Shown here: positions 1 through 15,331 of the stretch, in pieces
How the letters are laid out: the number at the start of each line of letters is the position of its first letter
How positions within the stretch are numbered: position 1 is the first letter of the stretch
Source: Phylloscopus collybita
Taxonomy: Eukaryota > Chordata > Aves > Passeriformes > Phylloscopidae
Direction: 5' to 3'
Assembly (NCBI GenBank): GCA_027886175.1
Contig: JAJNNQ010000019.1
Location: 17,007,501-17,071,500, forward strand
DNA: 64,000 nt
The notes under the pieces: generated by a model
The model's input: only the letters and a program-made list of their open reading frames with translations
The model's database searches: none
Told to the model about the DNA's origin: nothing
Program-made: the position numbers and the translations under genes

Positions 1-377
1 GTTGAACAGGGAACTCCATTTGGTTTTGAGGAGCAAGTTGAGTATAAATAAGACTGAGAGGTAGAGGGAAGGTGGGAGGAAGGAGGGGCTGGGTAGGTGG
101 ATGTATAGAAAGGAGGAATGGCCAGACACAGAGAGGGGTGGACATCACACAGGCAGAAGGGTGGGTGGACAGGTAGAAGTCAGTCTGACAGAAGCAATTC
201 AGGCAGCAGCCATAAACGTGCTGCTGAGGAGATGTCACATGTCATTGACTCGCTGGTGTTAATTGCTGGATCAGCATGTTCCAGCACAGTCTGCTTGATC
301 CCCTAAAGGGATGCAGCAGAGTCTGAAGGAAGAAATGCAGGCTTGGGAGCAGGGCACACCTCTCCTGTGCACTAATC

Positions 378-505
378 TGCTCTGGGCACTGACTCACTCC
401 ATGGCCTTTGGCAACTTACTTCACCTCTGTGAAATGGGGATAATAATCCTTAATCACCACACACAGAGGGGGGTTAAGAAAAGTGATGGAGAGCTATAAA
501 GCACA
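378..505 (+). repeat. Possible MIR/tRNA-SINE-like relic
   Basis: The stretch reads like the core of an ancient amniote tRNA-derived SINE: a 'cttacttcacctctgtgaaa' motif is followed by 'tggggataataatcctta' and, further on, a 'gagctataaagc' tail. The resemblance is from memory of the family consensus and is diverged, so this is a weak call. Confidence 0.35.
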
Positions 506-2509
506 AGGTGCTTTTCTACAGAAGTACTTGAAAGGGTGCAGGTCTTCCCACAGGTTCTGTCCCCAGCCAGGAAGGGGTCCCCAGCACAGCCCTGAGCCAC
601 AGGTGCTGTCCCATGCAGGCAGAGCCTTGCCAGGTGCTCTGGGGAGGGCCAGGATCTTGCCTAGACTGAAAAAGGCACAGGGGTTCGTTTTCTTGATTAA
701 ATGGTTTGTTTAGGATGGTAGATGTGAGGTGAAGAAAAGAAAGAAGAGGAAAAGCCACTCACAAGCCAGAGCAGGAGGAATATCTGTGAGTCCATGTCCA
801 TATTCCCAGCACTGCCCAGGGCTGCTTCTGAGGCCAGAGGAGAGAGCAGCAGAACCGATGCACTGGGCTCTCCCACCCCATCCAGGTGCCCTACAAAGGC
901 AGGCACAGGAGCTAGATGCCTTTTCTTGGCACAACCAGCTTTGGGATTAGCCATGGATCTGCTCACAGGGGCAGGCAGCAGGGGACAGTGACCCAAAGGC
1001 ACCAGGACCCCCCAGCATTATCAGCCAAACGTGCCATTGTGACCACCTGGCACTGGGATGAACCTCCTGGAAGAGCCATCCCGAGCAGGGAGCCTCCAGC
1101 ACCGTTCACTCCTGCAAACAGCAAGGCAGAAGGCAGAGAGAACCTGCTTTGTTCAACCTCATGTTGATTTACTGGGCCCAGCATTAGAAAAAGAAGATTT
1201 GATTTTTATTTTTTTTTTTTCTTACACCGGCATTGATGCCTGAGAGCCTGAAACCCATGGAGGCAATGCTTGATGATTCAATTCAAGATGAGGATCTGCA
1301 TTAGTCAAAGCACCCAGCAGCTGTGGCAGTTTCCTCTTGTCACACACCATTAAGCTGGGCTGTTTTGCACTGTATTTTCAGAAAGCTTATTTTGCAATAA
1401 GAGATCATGGGCAGCACAGTCAGATTTATTCAAATCCAGAGAGCTTCAGCTTCAGAAAAATATCCCAAATTGAAGCTTCTCTACAATGCATAAGGCCTGG
1501 GCAGCAATGTCTTCCTCAAGCAAATATTTCTCTTCTGGTGGGGTAACACATTCAGTCTCCACAAGGAGAAGCATTTGTTTTTCTTTGCAGAAAAGGCTGA
1601 CTGAAATCACCACAGTGCTAAGGTTATCTGTACTGCCCACCTGAGTGCCTCCCTGAACACAGGATGCCTGCAGCACCCAGCCTTCCCCTGCTGCAAAGCC
1701 AGAGCTTTTCTTTGGGATTCATCACCCCCAGGAACCTGTGCCAGACATTTGTGGGTGGGCCCATGGCATTTTTTTTTTTTTTGGACCAGACCAAGTTACA
1801 TTTGATGATGAGCACGGTATGGCAGCCACTCACCTGGACAGGATGATTCCTTCAAAAAATGAGGGAAGAAAGGCTTCAGAAACTTATTTCCCACCAGGAG
1901 CAAGAGTTGGGTGAGCCACATCCATGGGCTGGGGAGTGCTGGTCCTGAGTGCTCTCAAGAGCAGCAGAGGGGGAAACCTTTCTGACCCCACACCAGAGAA
2001 CAGCCTCACTGACCAGGATCTCACCATCCCAGAGGCTGCAGCACAGCTTTTTCCCTGAACAGCTGCATTTGCACCACTGGGACGTGGGAAACAGAAAACA
2101 ATCCTTTTGCAAATCTGCACAACAGTTCTGGCTTAGAAGCCAAGGAAGGCTTGGGATGTATAGACCATCATCTCCAGACAAACCTGCCCTGCTGCTAACA
2201 GCCAACAGCAGTCAAGGAAAGCAAAATACAGAGCACATTGATCCTGTAGCACTGAAATCATCAGGGCAAGGCAGGGCCTTCCAGGGACACCCTGTCCTGG
2301 CACGACCTCGAAAGTGGCTGGGGTGGTGGTTTGCTTTAGCCAAGGCCAGGTTCTTTGCACCAGGTTCTTTTCTCACCTATCCAGGCATCCATCTGTCCAT
2401 CTTTGCCATCCCACCACCCAAGTGGCTGAGCTGGCAAGGGTGCAGAGTGGGAAGCAGGATATTGTGTTAAGCCACTGGGAAAGGAAAAGGGTAAACACAG
2501 GATTGACTG

Positions 2510-2512
<3 letters not shown>

Positions 2513-2558
<46 letters not shown>
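2513..2558. repeat. T46 homopolymer tract
   Basis: There are 46 consecutive T in a PSD2 intron. I see no target-site duplication or retrogene body beside it. Its length is likely to vary between individuals and to be affected by sequencing error. Confidence 0.95.
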
Positions 2559-2560
<2 letters not shown>

Positions 2561-2924
2561 CTAAAAAGCACTGTGCCAAGATCATCATTTCAGAATCCCG
2601 TGGTTTGGCATTTTCCACCTTTTTGTAAAATATAAACACCTATAGTTACTGCTAGATTCCCTGCTTGTGTGAAGTTGTCCTTCAGTGCAGAAAGTGAAGC
2701 AGGAGCACAGGGAATGCTGCTGCAATTTGCAAGCATTCTGTCTAATGAATTACAGGGGGGACCATGCCAAAGGAGGACATGTACTAAAGGGAGACTAAAC
2801 CTGCTTCAGGGGGGCACACTCAGACTGGCAACTGCCCAGCAGGCCCCACAGCTGTACAGAGATGCACTGATTGCAGGGATGCTGCTGTTCCAGGCCTGCC
2901 TTCCTCCACACAAAGCTGTAGTGG

Positions 2925-3192
2925 TAGGACAAGGAGCAATGGGTTTAAACTGGAAGAGAGGAAATTTAGGTAGATAGAAGGGAAAAATTCTTCCCTGTGA
3001 GGGTGGTGAGGGTCTGGCAAAGGTTGCCCAGAGCAGCTGTGGCTGTCTCATCCCTGGAAATATCCAAGGCTGGGTTGGATGGGGCTTGGAGCACCCTGGG
3101 ATAGTGGAAGGTGTCCCTGCCCATGGCAGGGGGTTGGAATGAGATGAGTTTTCAGGTCTTTTCCAGCCCAAACTGTTCTATGAGCCTATGAA
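2925..3192 (+). mobile_element. CR1 LINE 3' fragment
   Basis: This is a 5'-truncated CR1 retrotransposon, sense on the + strand. It contains family signatures in order: 'ggacaaggagcaatgggttt', 'cttccctgtgagggtggtga', 'ggttgcccagagcagctgtg', 'tccctgcccatggcaggggg' and the end 'ctgttctatgagcctatgaa'. It keeps no reverse-transcriptase coding sequence. It ends about 400 bp before the PSD2 exon. Confidence 0.93.
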
Positions 3193-3573
3193 GCTGCAGC
3201 ACCAGGGCAGGTGCCCGTTGATATCCTCTGCTGATTGGGAGTTTCATCCTGGTGTGAGCTCTGCACGGTGGGGGAAGCTCTGCAGAACCCTGGCCCTGCC
3301 TTGTGCCTCCCCACAAAGCCTCAGGCATGTGCTGTGTTAGAAATAACTATTGATAATTACGTTCAAAACTTTCATCTCCTCCTTTACATCTTCCCAGCGA
3401 ACTTAATGATGGAAGCAGTTGTCAGATGTTAATTATTATCATTATCAGCTCCTAGCATTTACTGTACAAAGCAGTGCTGTTCCTGGTCTCGGCACTCTGT
3501 GATTATAGCGCAGGGAGAAAGGCAGGTTCATTAAAGCAGCCCGCAAATGTTAGTGTTGTCATTATCCAATTAA

Positions 3574-8163
<4,590 letters not shown>

Positions 8164-8745
8164 CAAGGAACATGTGCACGGGCGGATGAACCGGCGATGC
8201 TCTGCGCTCCTGGACTTAGATTGATGAGCACAATTTTACTTAGGAAATTATTTGAGCAAAACCGTAGACATGTATGACATGGGGATTGCTCTAGTGAAAG
8301 AAATCAAAGAAGCTTTAGTTGACACTCTCTGACAATGCTCTGGCATTTTCAGCATCATCTCTTCTTCATTCCCAACTGCACCAGTGGCTTTTCTTTCCCT
8401 CCTGCTGCAGCCTGCACAACAAAGGGATATGCTGGTTCTTCAAGGGCTGGGTTGCTCTTTCCTCCACCAGCCCACCTCCTTCCTCCCCTGGAGTCCCCAG
8501 TGGTTCATGGTCACAGCCCCCGGCAGTGCAGGAAGCTGAGCCAGGACGATGTCTGTGGCACCACCAGCGCTCCCAGAGAAGGGCACAGGGTGGCAGGGGC
8601 ACATCCCTGCCCCAGGAGGAGCACGGGTGTGGTGAGCTGGTCACCGACCGGGGCGAGAGGCGCCTTCAGCACAGCGTTCGACGTGGGAACATCACCTGCC
8701 CATGGCAGGAGAAGCCTGAAAGGGCCCTCTGTCACCTTCTCCCTT

Positions 8746-8802
8746 TTATATATATATATGTATGTGAATATATATAAATAAATATATATATATATATATA
8801 AG
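8746..8802. repeat. (TA)n-rich microsatellite in the PSD2 3' UTR
   Basis: An imperfect TA repeat is interrupted by 'tgtatgtgaa' and 'aataaata'. It contains an AATAAA hexamer at 8777-8782. Confidence 0.9.
8777..8782 (+). promoter_or_regulatory. PSD2: Possible proximal polyadenylation signal of PSD2
   Basis: A canonical AATAAA lies inside the TA repeat about 615 nt after the stop. The repeat setting makes chance occurrence likely, so use is uncertain. Confidence 0.35.
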
Positions 8803-9654
8803 GAAACTCTAACGTGGGTTTTTAACCTCAGTGTGCAAGTGAAGGCAAGCTGCCTGGGGAAGACACTAGGGATGTGGAGGGTCTGACCAGCCCAACAGGA
8901 TGTTCTGAAAAAAATGGAGTAGCTGTGTATCTTTTTTTTTTTTCTCTCTCTTTTTTTTCTCCTTTTTTTTTTTTACTCAAATGGAAATCCCACCTGGCTT
9001 TGCTGTGAAACATCGCTCTCCCATTCCTGCTTATTCAGACAAACTGCCCGAGTGGCTGCTGGTTTGGCAACCACGGGATCCACCGCTCTGGGTTCGAGGC
9101 ACAGCTGGAGCCGTGCACAAGCTCCAGCAGAACCTTGTGTGCAGGAGTGATCCCACCTGCCTGTCCCTGCTGTATTCCTCCATCCTGCGCTGCACATGCT
9201 GTACTCTTTTTAAGTGGGAATTGTGTTTCTGTTCCTTTCTGCTGTCTGTGGTCCAATGATTTACTGTTGTGCTGAAGTGATTCCTCTGCTTTTTGATGCC
9301 ACGACTGTCCTCCCACACTTTATTTATTTCACTGTTTTGTTTGATCCTTTAGCTCAGATTGCTTTTCTTTCCCCTAGGTGTGTTCACAGTAATCAAGTTC
9401 CAGTTTTCAAGGATCTTGTAGCTGCTAATTACAGTCATTTATTGTTTATATTTTGCAGCATTTTTTAAACAAACAAGATTTATTTGGACCTTCAATGTTT
9501 GAGAGCCTATGGACTACTGTTTTCCATGACAGTTCATGACACTAAAAAACCTCTTCCCAACTTTATCGCCTCTTCTTTTATCTCTGTTTCTTTGTACAGT
9601 TTGATAGTTTATTTGAAATGATGCACTAAGAATCATGTAAAAAAAAAGAATAAC

Positions 9655-9660
9655 AATAAA
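9655..9660 (+). promoter_or_regulatory. PSD2: Likely distal polyadenylation signal of PSD2
   Basis: A canonical AATAAA is followed within 10-30 nt by TG/GT-rich sequence (ctgttggtaaagagaattgg), the usual downstream element. It comes after an AT-rich tail. It is the best candidate for the main PSD2 3' end. Confidence 0.65.
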
Positions 9661-9680
9661 ACTGAATCTGTTGGTAAAGA

Positions 9681-12294
9681 GAATTGGTCTGAAGCATCGT
9701 TCCACCATGTGCTGGATCCATCCCGGATTTCACAGCACAGCACAGAAGGCCAGGCTGCTTCAGATATCCACCAGCACCTGAAACAGAAAAGCCAGGATCC
9801 TATGGACAGACAGCACCAGAAAACATCAGTTCCTTTCCACGAGTGGGTACCAGCCCACCCATCCTCTTGGATGGTTCTGGAGCAGGTGTGGATAGATGGG
9901 CTGCTTTGGGAACACATTCAAGTAACCCTGCCCTCCGTCTGGTGCGTCCCAGATGTGTCTGTCCACATACAGCCGAGAGATCCATGGGACCAGAAAGGTA
10001 CCGAGCTCTGCATCTGTGACTGGAGATGTTCTCACAACAGTTCCCAGAAGAGTCTGTGGCAGTTCCTCCAAGGCATCACTGCTTTTGTGTCAGGTATTGT
10101 ACAGGCATTCCTTGCACCGACGACCTCCGAGATGTTCCTACTCACGTGAAGTGTCTGGTGCTGAGACTCTCACTGTGGAAGTCCAGGGGAAAGCTGGATC
10201 CAACTCCTTCTCTCCAAAATCCCAGGTAATATTTTGTACCTCAGTCTTTCCTTTCTGAGCATCCCTTCCAGTGGGCAGTGACATCTCCAGTGCGTTTGAG
10301 CTCCCACCAAGAGCATCTCAGCCCCCGGCTGAAGGTGCCATCCTCAGCTGGGAGTAACTTACAGAGAAAAGCAAGATTTTGGAAAGTCTCCTCTGGGCAG
10401 GAAAGAGACTCAGAGCCACGAGACTGAATACCCAATGGATGTGGGAAGGGGTGGCAGCTGATGTCAGACTACACTTGGCAAGACAGCTCAGAGTATTAAA
10501 CTTGCACTTACTGAGTACCTGCGGTTTGTCTCATGCACAAGTCCTGATCCAGGTGCACAGGCAGGTGAAAAGGTGTTGAGAGCATCTTACTTACATGATG
10601 GCAGAGCCAAAAATGCCTTGTTCGACCAACCCACAGCCTCAGCTTGTGACTTGGAAGAAAATTGGGTTTTTTCATCCCTTTTCTCCCTGCCCGGAGGTCA
10701 AGGAGTCAGCCGCCCACCACTAAGAGAGAAGAGCAGCACCTCAGAGAAATCAGGCAGCCACATCCTTTTCTCCTCCTGCAGTTACTTAGATGCACTTTCA
10801 GCACATCCCCATCCTGTGCCAGCCCCTCCAGCAGGCATCACGACTGCTTTGGGTCTCACACAACCTCAGCTGGCAGTGGTGGTTCAGCCTGACCTCCCTG
10901 CCAGGCGGCTTGTCCTGGACACAACCACATTTCATTTTAGAGGGACTTCTTTGTGGAGGATCTTTGTGACCCCAAATCCAGGATCCACTCCTCTCCTGCT
11001 TGTGTCACTGATCCGTGTCAGCAGAGCAACTCCTTCCCCTCTGGGAAGGGCACTAAAGGCACCCTACCTGCAGAGTAGAGCTGTCAGGAGGCTTTGGTGC
11101 CTCCCCCACCTGTGAAAATTGCTGTAAAATATTTACGGCAAAGCCCTAGGAACACACACGGCTGGAAATGAGGAGTCTAAAAAAAAACCAGCCAGGGGAG
11201 AAAAAAAAGAGAGAGATACAGGCTTCCTTCAGAGGCAATTGGAGAGAAAATTGAAGTAGCGTAAGTGCCTCTAAATATAGAACGCAATTATGGGAATCAA
11301 GGGGCACGTTTAGCAAAAAAATCACCACACAGAATCCTGAGGCTGCCATGGCTCAGAGCTAGTGGTGTCTCAGCAGATGCAGAACATCACAGATCCCTGC
11401 AAACCATGGAGCAGGGAAATATCCTCCTGTGCAGGGCAAACCCACAGCCCCTCTCCAAGGTACCCAGAGAGATTCCTGGTGGGGATCAGCTGCATTGGGC
11501 ACACCCTGAGATGTGGTTGTTCTGCATGCCAGGGAGACCCAGAGCTGTACCTTCCTGTAAAGCAGATGCTGCTGTGCCAGCCTTGGGAGGACTTCTCCAT
11601 GAGGGGAGCTCACAGATCCTGAGAAGAGCCAGAAAGGGACATGAGGCTGCTTTGGGAAGCCAAAGGCACCTGGTCTCTCTCTTCCATGTGTCTGGTTTTC
11701 CCCAGAGATCAGCTTTGGTGATCATCCACACGTGTCCCTTCTGAGGGGTCAGATGTTCTCTGCCCATTTCTGTCCATCTCACCTTGCTCTGGGAGCCACT
11801 GGGGGAGCTAAGATGGATCAAAGGCAATGGGGAGCTGGGGCATGTCCCAAGAGTAATGGGAGAGCAGAGAGCTGCACTGCTGCCCTCATCCAGGACAATA
11901 TGTCCAAAGGCAATTGTCACCCAAATCAGGACTTGACCCTGCCACCTTTATCCCCAGGTCTAGTCACCTAACACCTCCTTGGCACGTTGCTGTTGGGTGA
12001 CATGGGCCCCGTGGCAGGAGGGCAGGATCCTTCAGCCTTTAACCTTCTGGGACATCTGTGTTGAGATGTCTTCATTCAGGGTGGAGTGCTGAGCCCTCTG
12101 GTCTGCCTGGAGGCCCCACAGGACATGAAATGAATGTTTGGGGTGGCCTGTGACCCAGCTGGGTCAGCTCCAGGACAGTGGGCATTCTGGGGGGAGTGGA
12201 GCAGAAGCAGCCCTGGCTGTGCATATGCTTAGCCTGGCCTCCAGAATGGGCAGCACTGTGAGGGCTGGGGGAGTTCTCTCACAGCTCTGGGCAT
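9681..12294. other. Intergenic DNA between PSD2 and NRG2
   Basis: I see no recognised gene, RNA or repeat family here. The longest open frame, 180 codons at 10573-11115 (+), has no recognisable domain and a low-complexity Ser/Pro/Leu composition, so I do not call it. Confidence 0.7.
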
Positions 12295-12410
12295 TCATAG
12301 AATGATTTGGGTTGGAAGGGACATTAAAAAACATCTAGTTCCAACCAGATCAATTTGTTCCAACCTATCCATTTCAGTAGGGTCCACTCACTGTAACAGA
12401 TCCCTCTCCT
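12295..12410 (-). mobile_element. CR1 LINE 3'-end fragment
   Basis: The + strand shows the reverse complement of the CR1 3' end: 'catagaatgatttgggttgg', then 'aagggacattaaaaaacatc' and 'tagttccaac'. The element is therefore sense on the - strand and heavily 5'-truncated. The inner boundary is uncertain because similarity fades after about 12.4 kb. Confidence 0.85.
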
Positions 12411-12940
12411 GTTAAGTGAGTTCAGCTGGGACTTTTGGATGCCTGTTCATGTCACTAAGCAGGAACAGGGGAGTGAGCCCTGATCTGGATGGAGCCATGG
12501 GTGCCACCTCAGGGACTGTGAGGACAGCACACTGTCAGTGAGTCCCCTATGTGGGGTTAGCCAGAGACACAGATTTGCCATGGAGGAGCTGAACAAGGGA
12601 CCTGTTTTGTGGGTGGGTCAGTGCTGCATGGCAGCACAGCACAGGCTTGGACCCAACACATCTCCACTCTATTGCAATCACTGAAATAAATGCCAGCTTA
12701 TAGCACTGGCCAAGCATCCTGACCTCTCTTGGCACAACTGGAAACTTCCATGGTTCAGGTGAAGGGGGATCTCCTGACCTGCAGCTGGAGGAGGAATGGC
12801 ATCCCCCCAGGAGATGTGTGGATAGCATTCACTCACCTCAGTGAGCCTCCACTCCTGAGCCCGGCAGGGAAGGTCAAATGTCCGTGCCAGGTAGAAAAAC
12901 ACTCGTCTGTGGGTCTTTATGGGCAGAAAGATCTTTACTG
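12411..12940. other. Intergenic DNA between two CR1 copies
   Basis: This is unique-looking sequence with no gene or repeat that I recognise. Confidence 0.6.
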
Positions 12941-13372
12941 AACCAGAGCATTTCTCATATGAGGAAAGGATGAGGGAGCTGGAATTGTCCAGCCTGGAGA
13001 GGAGCAGCCTCAGAGGGGCCTTATCCACGTGTATAAACACCCAATGGATGGCAGTGAAAGAGGGAGCTGGACTCTTCTCAGCAGTGTTCAGGACACAAGG
13101 AAATGGGCCTAAAATATTAAACAAGGCAAAGGGCCCAAATTAAAAATAAGTAAATCCAGTGTGAGTACAAGAAGACAGATTTTTGCTTTGAGAGGGACAA
13201 AACACTGGCAGAGGTTACCCAAAGAAATTGTGGTACTGCCATCTGTGAAGATACTCAAACCCTGACTGGGTATAGGCCCAGGCAGCTGACTCTGTGTGAG
13301 CTGGTGGAGCAGGAAATGTGGAAGAAGTCTCTTTCAGCCTCAGCCAGTCTGTGATTCTGCGTATGGCGCCTG
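12941..13372 (+). mobile_element. Diverged CR1 LINE fragment
   Basis: The fragment is sense on the + strand. CR1 landmarks appear in order: 'catatgaggaaaggatgagg', 'gtccagcctggagaggagca', 'gaggttacccaaagaaattg', then 'gatactcaaaccctgactgg' and the end 'cagtctgtgattctg'. The middle is diverged from the family consensus I remember, indicating an older copy. It lies just beyond the likely NRG2 transcript end. Confidence 0.88.
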
Positions 13373-13439
13373 TCACAGCTCCCCATTTGCCCCACAAAGG
13401 GCCTGAGATTAATGCAGCCCACAGTTTGTTATTTCTTAT

Positions 13440-13445
13440 TTTATT
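13440..13445 (-). promoter_or_regulatory. NRG2: Most distal candidate polyadenylation signal of NRG2
   Basis: The - strand reads AATAAA in an AT-rich block about 1.9 kb after the stop, just before the CR1 copy. If used, it places the CpG island inside the 3' UTR. Confidence 0.4.
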
Positions 13446-13592
13446 TATAATATAAAAAATGTTCAAGTGTTAAACAGTCAAGAGTTCTGACATTCAGACA
13501 ATCCAGAGCAAACTTTGACAATCATCTTATGACAAATTAGCAGAGTTTTCTATCTGACCCCATCATGGGTGAGGAATAGAGGGTTTAGTTAC

Positions 13593-13598
13593 TTTATT
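13593..13598 (-). promoter_or_regulatory. NRG2: Candidate polyadenylation signal of NRG2
   Basis: The - strand reads 'agcaataaagtaac', a canonical AATAAA, about 1.7 kb after the stop. Confidence 0.4.
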
Positions 13599-13779
13599 GC
13601 TAAAAGTTAAATGAAATAATACACTGTCAATTGTTGTATTATCTTCTCAGTCACAGCTTCACCATGCATCCAATCTACAGTATCTGAAATGCAAAGGACA
13701 TGCAGAAGTAAAAATATAAAAAGAAAAAAGTCAGGCTACAATGTAAACAGGTTTGCTGCAGAGAACTGAGGAGAGGGGG

Positions 13780-14335
13780 GCACTTCCACGGGGGGGGATG
13801 CTCTGCCGCCCGGACACGCAGGACTGTCTCTTTGCGCCACAGAGCCGATGGCCAGAGCTGCTCCGAGTTTGGGAACGCGCCGTCCGTCACCGATGGCAGG
13901 AGGTGACGGTAACAACTGTCTTTACAACAGGTGGCACGGCCGTACGGGAGAATCCGCTCGCTGGGCTGCCCCGCGCGGGGCCCTGCCCGGCCAAGGCAGG
14001 GGCCACGAGAAGAGCCCAAAGCGCTCAGGGTCCTGCTGACCCCTGGGGCAGCACGGCCGGTGACCGCCCGGGTGACCCGTGGGACCACCCTGTGGGTTGT
14101 CACCCCGGCCAAGGGTGTCAGGCGGGCCACCACAGCCCCACGGCGCCGTGGCCAAGGCCGCGCCGCTGGGCCGAGGGGACGCCGCGGCCTGCACGGCGCT
14201 GGGGCGGCCACGAGGCCACCGCGGCCGGACGGAGCCGCTCGCCCGCCCGCCGGGACCACCGCGCAGGGCCGGCTGCCAGGGCTGCCACAGCGACCCGGAT
14301 TCAAGGGTACGTGACGGGTGTGATCCACCACGGTC
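13780..14335. promoter_or_regulatory. CpG island at the 3' end of NRG2
   Basis: By hand I count about 60 CpG in roughly 540 bp at about 70% G+C, an observed/expected ratio near 0.8. Its AT-rich flanks have few CpG. It lies 1.0-1.55 kb past the NRG2 stop and far from any known promoter of either gene. Both strands stay open for over 200 codons, as expected in GC-rich DNA with few stop codons, and neither product is recognisable. It may be a promoter for an antisense or independent transcript, an orphan CpG island, or simply a GC-rich 3' UTR. Confidence 0.7.
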
Positions 14336-14880
14336 ACAGCAGTGTCTGCCTGGCTTCACTACCAACCTGCGCCAACCCCGCTCCAGACCCACCGGTGAGA
14401 TGGCCAAAGGTTGAGAGCTATATTGTAAGGGCTGCTGCTGCTGCTGCGTGATTTCGTTTTCTCTTCCTACCTGTGTGGCAAAAGAAATGTTATTTCTGCA
14501 TTTCAGCACAGTGCTGTTGGGTTTGTTTTTCTCCTGATTTAAGCGAAAATACAAGTAGTTTACAGGGCAAGATAGATCCTCGTTAGACATGATAATGGAA
14601 ATGCTCCCACTCATGTCCTTAATGTGTGTTTAAACGATACTTTAAAGAATAAGATCATTAATAGCAGGGTACGGGGCAAAGTGGCAAGGCTGTTTTCTTC
14701 CAACAGAAGAGCGCCTTTGTGACAGGTTGTCTCCCAAACAAAAATCTATGACCTTAAAAATGCTACTGAAACAGAATCCTCGGCATGAATCCCAGCACTA
14801 GCATACAGCAAAAGGCACCACGATAGTTTTGTTTTCTATTTTTAAGTAGTCAAAAATTGGCCCACTTTTTTTTTTTTAAC

Positions 14881-14886
14881 TTTATT
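14881..14886 (-). promoter_or_regulatory. NRG2: Candidate polyadenylation signal of NRG2
   Basis: The - strand reads 'acaataaagttaaaaaaaa'. The AATAAA is followed within a few nt by a genomic A12 run, so cDNA ends here could also be internal-priming artefacts. Confidence 0.4.
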
Positions 14887-14910
14887 GTTTGTTTTCTTTT
14901 CTTCTTCTTC

Positions 14911-14935
<25 letters not shown>
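14911..14935. repeat. T25 tract in a pyrimidine-rich block
   Basis: A run of 25 T (A25 in NRG2 sense) follows a 'cttcttcttc' stretch in the NRG2 3' UTR region. Confidence 0.9.
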
Positions 14936-14941
<6 letters not shown>

Positions 14942-15053
14942 TTTTCTCGGAAGCTGTAAATCAAGACATTACATATAAATAGAGATTCCCTATAAAAAAG
15001 TCATTGTCGTTAGCTATTATAAGACAACTTTGCTAAAATGAAAATAAAACATT

Positions 15054-15059
15054 TTTATT
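15054..15059 (-). promoter_or_regulatory. NRG2: Proximal candidate polyadenylation signal of NRG2
   Basis: The - strand reads 'acaaataaaaatgttttatt'. The canonical hexamer lies about 275 nt after the stop and is followed by T-rich sequence. Confidence 0.45.
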
Positions 15060-15075
15060 TGTTATATTTTTTTTT

Positions 15076-15116
15076 GGGGGGGGGGGAGGGCGTGTTTCCC
15101 CCACCCCCCACCCACT
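15076..15116 (-). other. G-run/C-run hairpin or G-quadruplex candidate
   Basis: The + strand has G11, A, then GGG, followed 7 nt later by C5, C6 and C3 runs separated by A. In NRG2-sense RNA the three G runs (3, 6 and 5) come first and can fold as a G-rich element or pair with the following C-rich stretch. The feature is visible directly in sequence; any role is inference. Confidence 0.55.
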
Positions 15117-15231
15117 TCTTTTATATAAAATAAAAATATTTATTTTTTTTTATTATTTTTTTTCTGGTTTGTTCCGTGGGTGTTTTTTGTTGGTTTGTTT
15201 GTTTTTTTGTTCTGTGGTTTTGCGTGGGTTC

Positions 15232-15255
15232 TTTTTTTTTTTTTTTTTTTTTTTT
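15232..15255. repeat. T24 tract (A24 in NRG2 sense) just past the NRG2 stop
   Basis: 24 consecutive T on the + strand start 77 nt past the end of the NRG2 stop codon. In the NRG2 transcript this is A24, and a shorter A7 run lies just upstream of it. Confidence 0.92.
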
Positions 15256-15331
15256 CTTTTTTTGGCCGCGCCTCCTCGGCCTCCCTTCCTCTTGGCCTCC
15301 TCCTCCTTGGCCTCTCCTTGGCGGGAGGCAC

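Larger units (their letters stand above)
8164..9680 (+). other. PSD2: PSD2 3' UTR
   Basis: This is non-coding sequence after the PSD2 stop. It is GC-richer at first, then has an AT dinucleotide block near 8.75 kb, a pyrimidine-rich block at about 8931-8974, and an AT-rich end. The distal end is inferred from the AATAAA at 9655-9660, so the UTR would be about 1.5 kb long. A proximal end near 8.8 kb is possible. Confidence 0.7.
13400..15331 (-). other. NRG2: NRG2 3' UTR and 3' flank
   Basis: This is non-coding sequence after the NRG2 stop, in - strand sense. It contains an A24 tract, a G/C-run hairpin, AU-rich stretches, a CpG island and four AATAAA hexamers. Which hexamer is used cannot be told from sequence, so the UTR could be about 0.3, 0.5, 1.7 or 1.9 kb long. 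Confidence 0.6.

Noticed and set aside
2513..2558. T46 tract as the poly(A) tail of a retrogene on the - strand
   Set aside because: No gene-like body or target duplication lies beside it; the same holds for the other long A/T tracts.
10573..11115. 180-codon + strand frame between PSD2 and NRG2
   Set aside because: No recognisable domain, no promoter or poly(A) context, and Ser/Pro/Leu-rich composition typical of chance frames.
13675..14614. Overlapping frames of 220-232 codons on both strands
   Set aside because: They sit on the CpG island, where stop codons are rare. Composition is Ala/Arg/Pro/Gly-rich with no recognisable domain and no splice link to NRG2.
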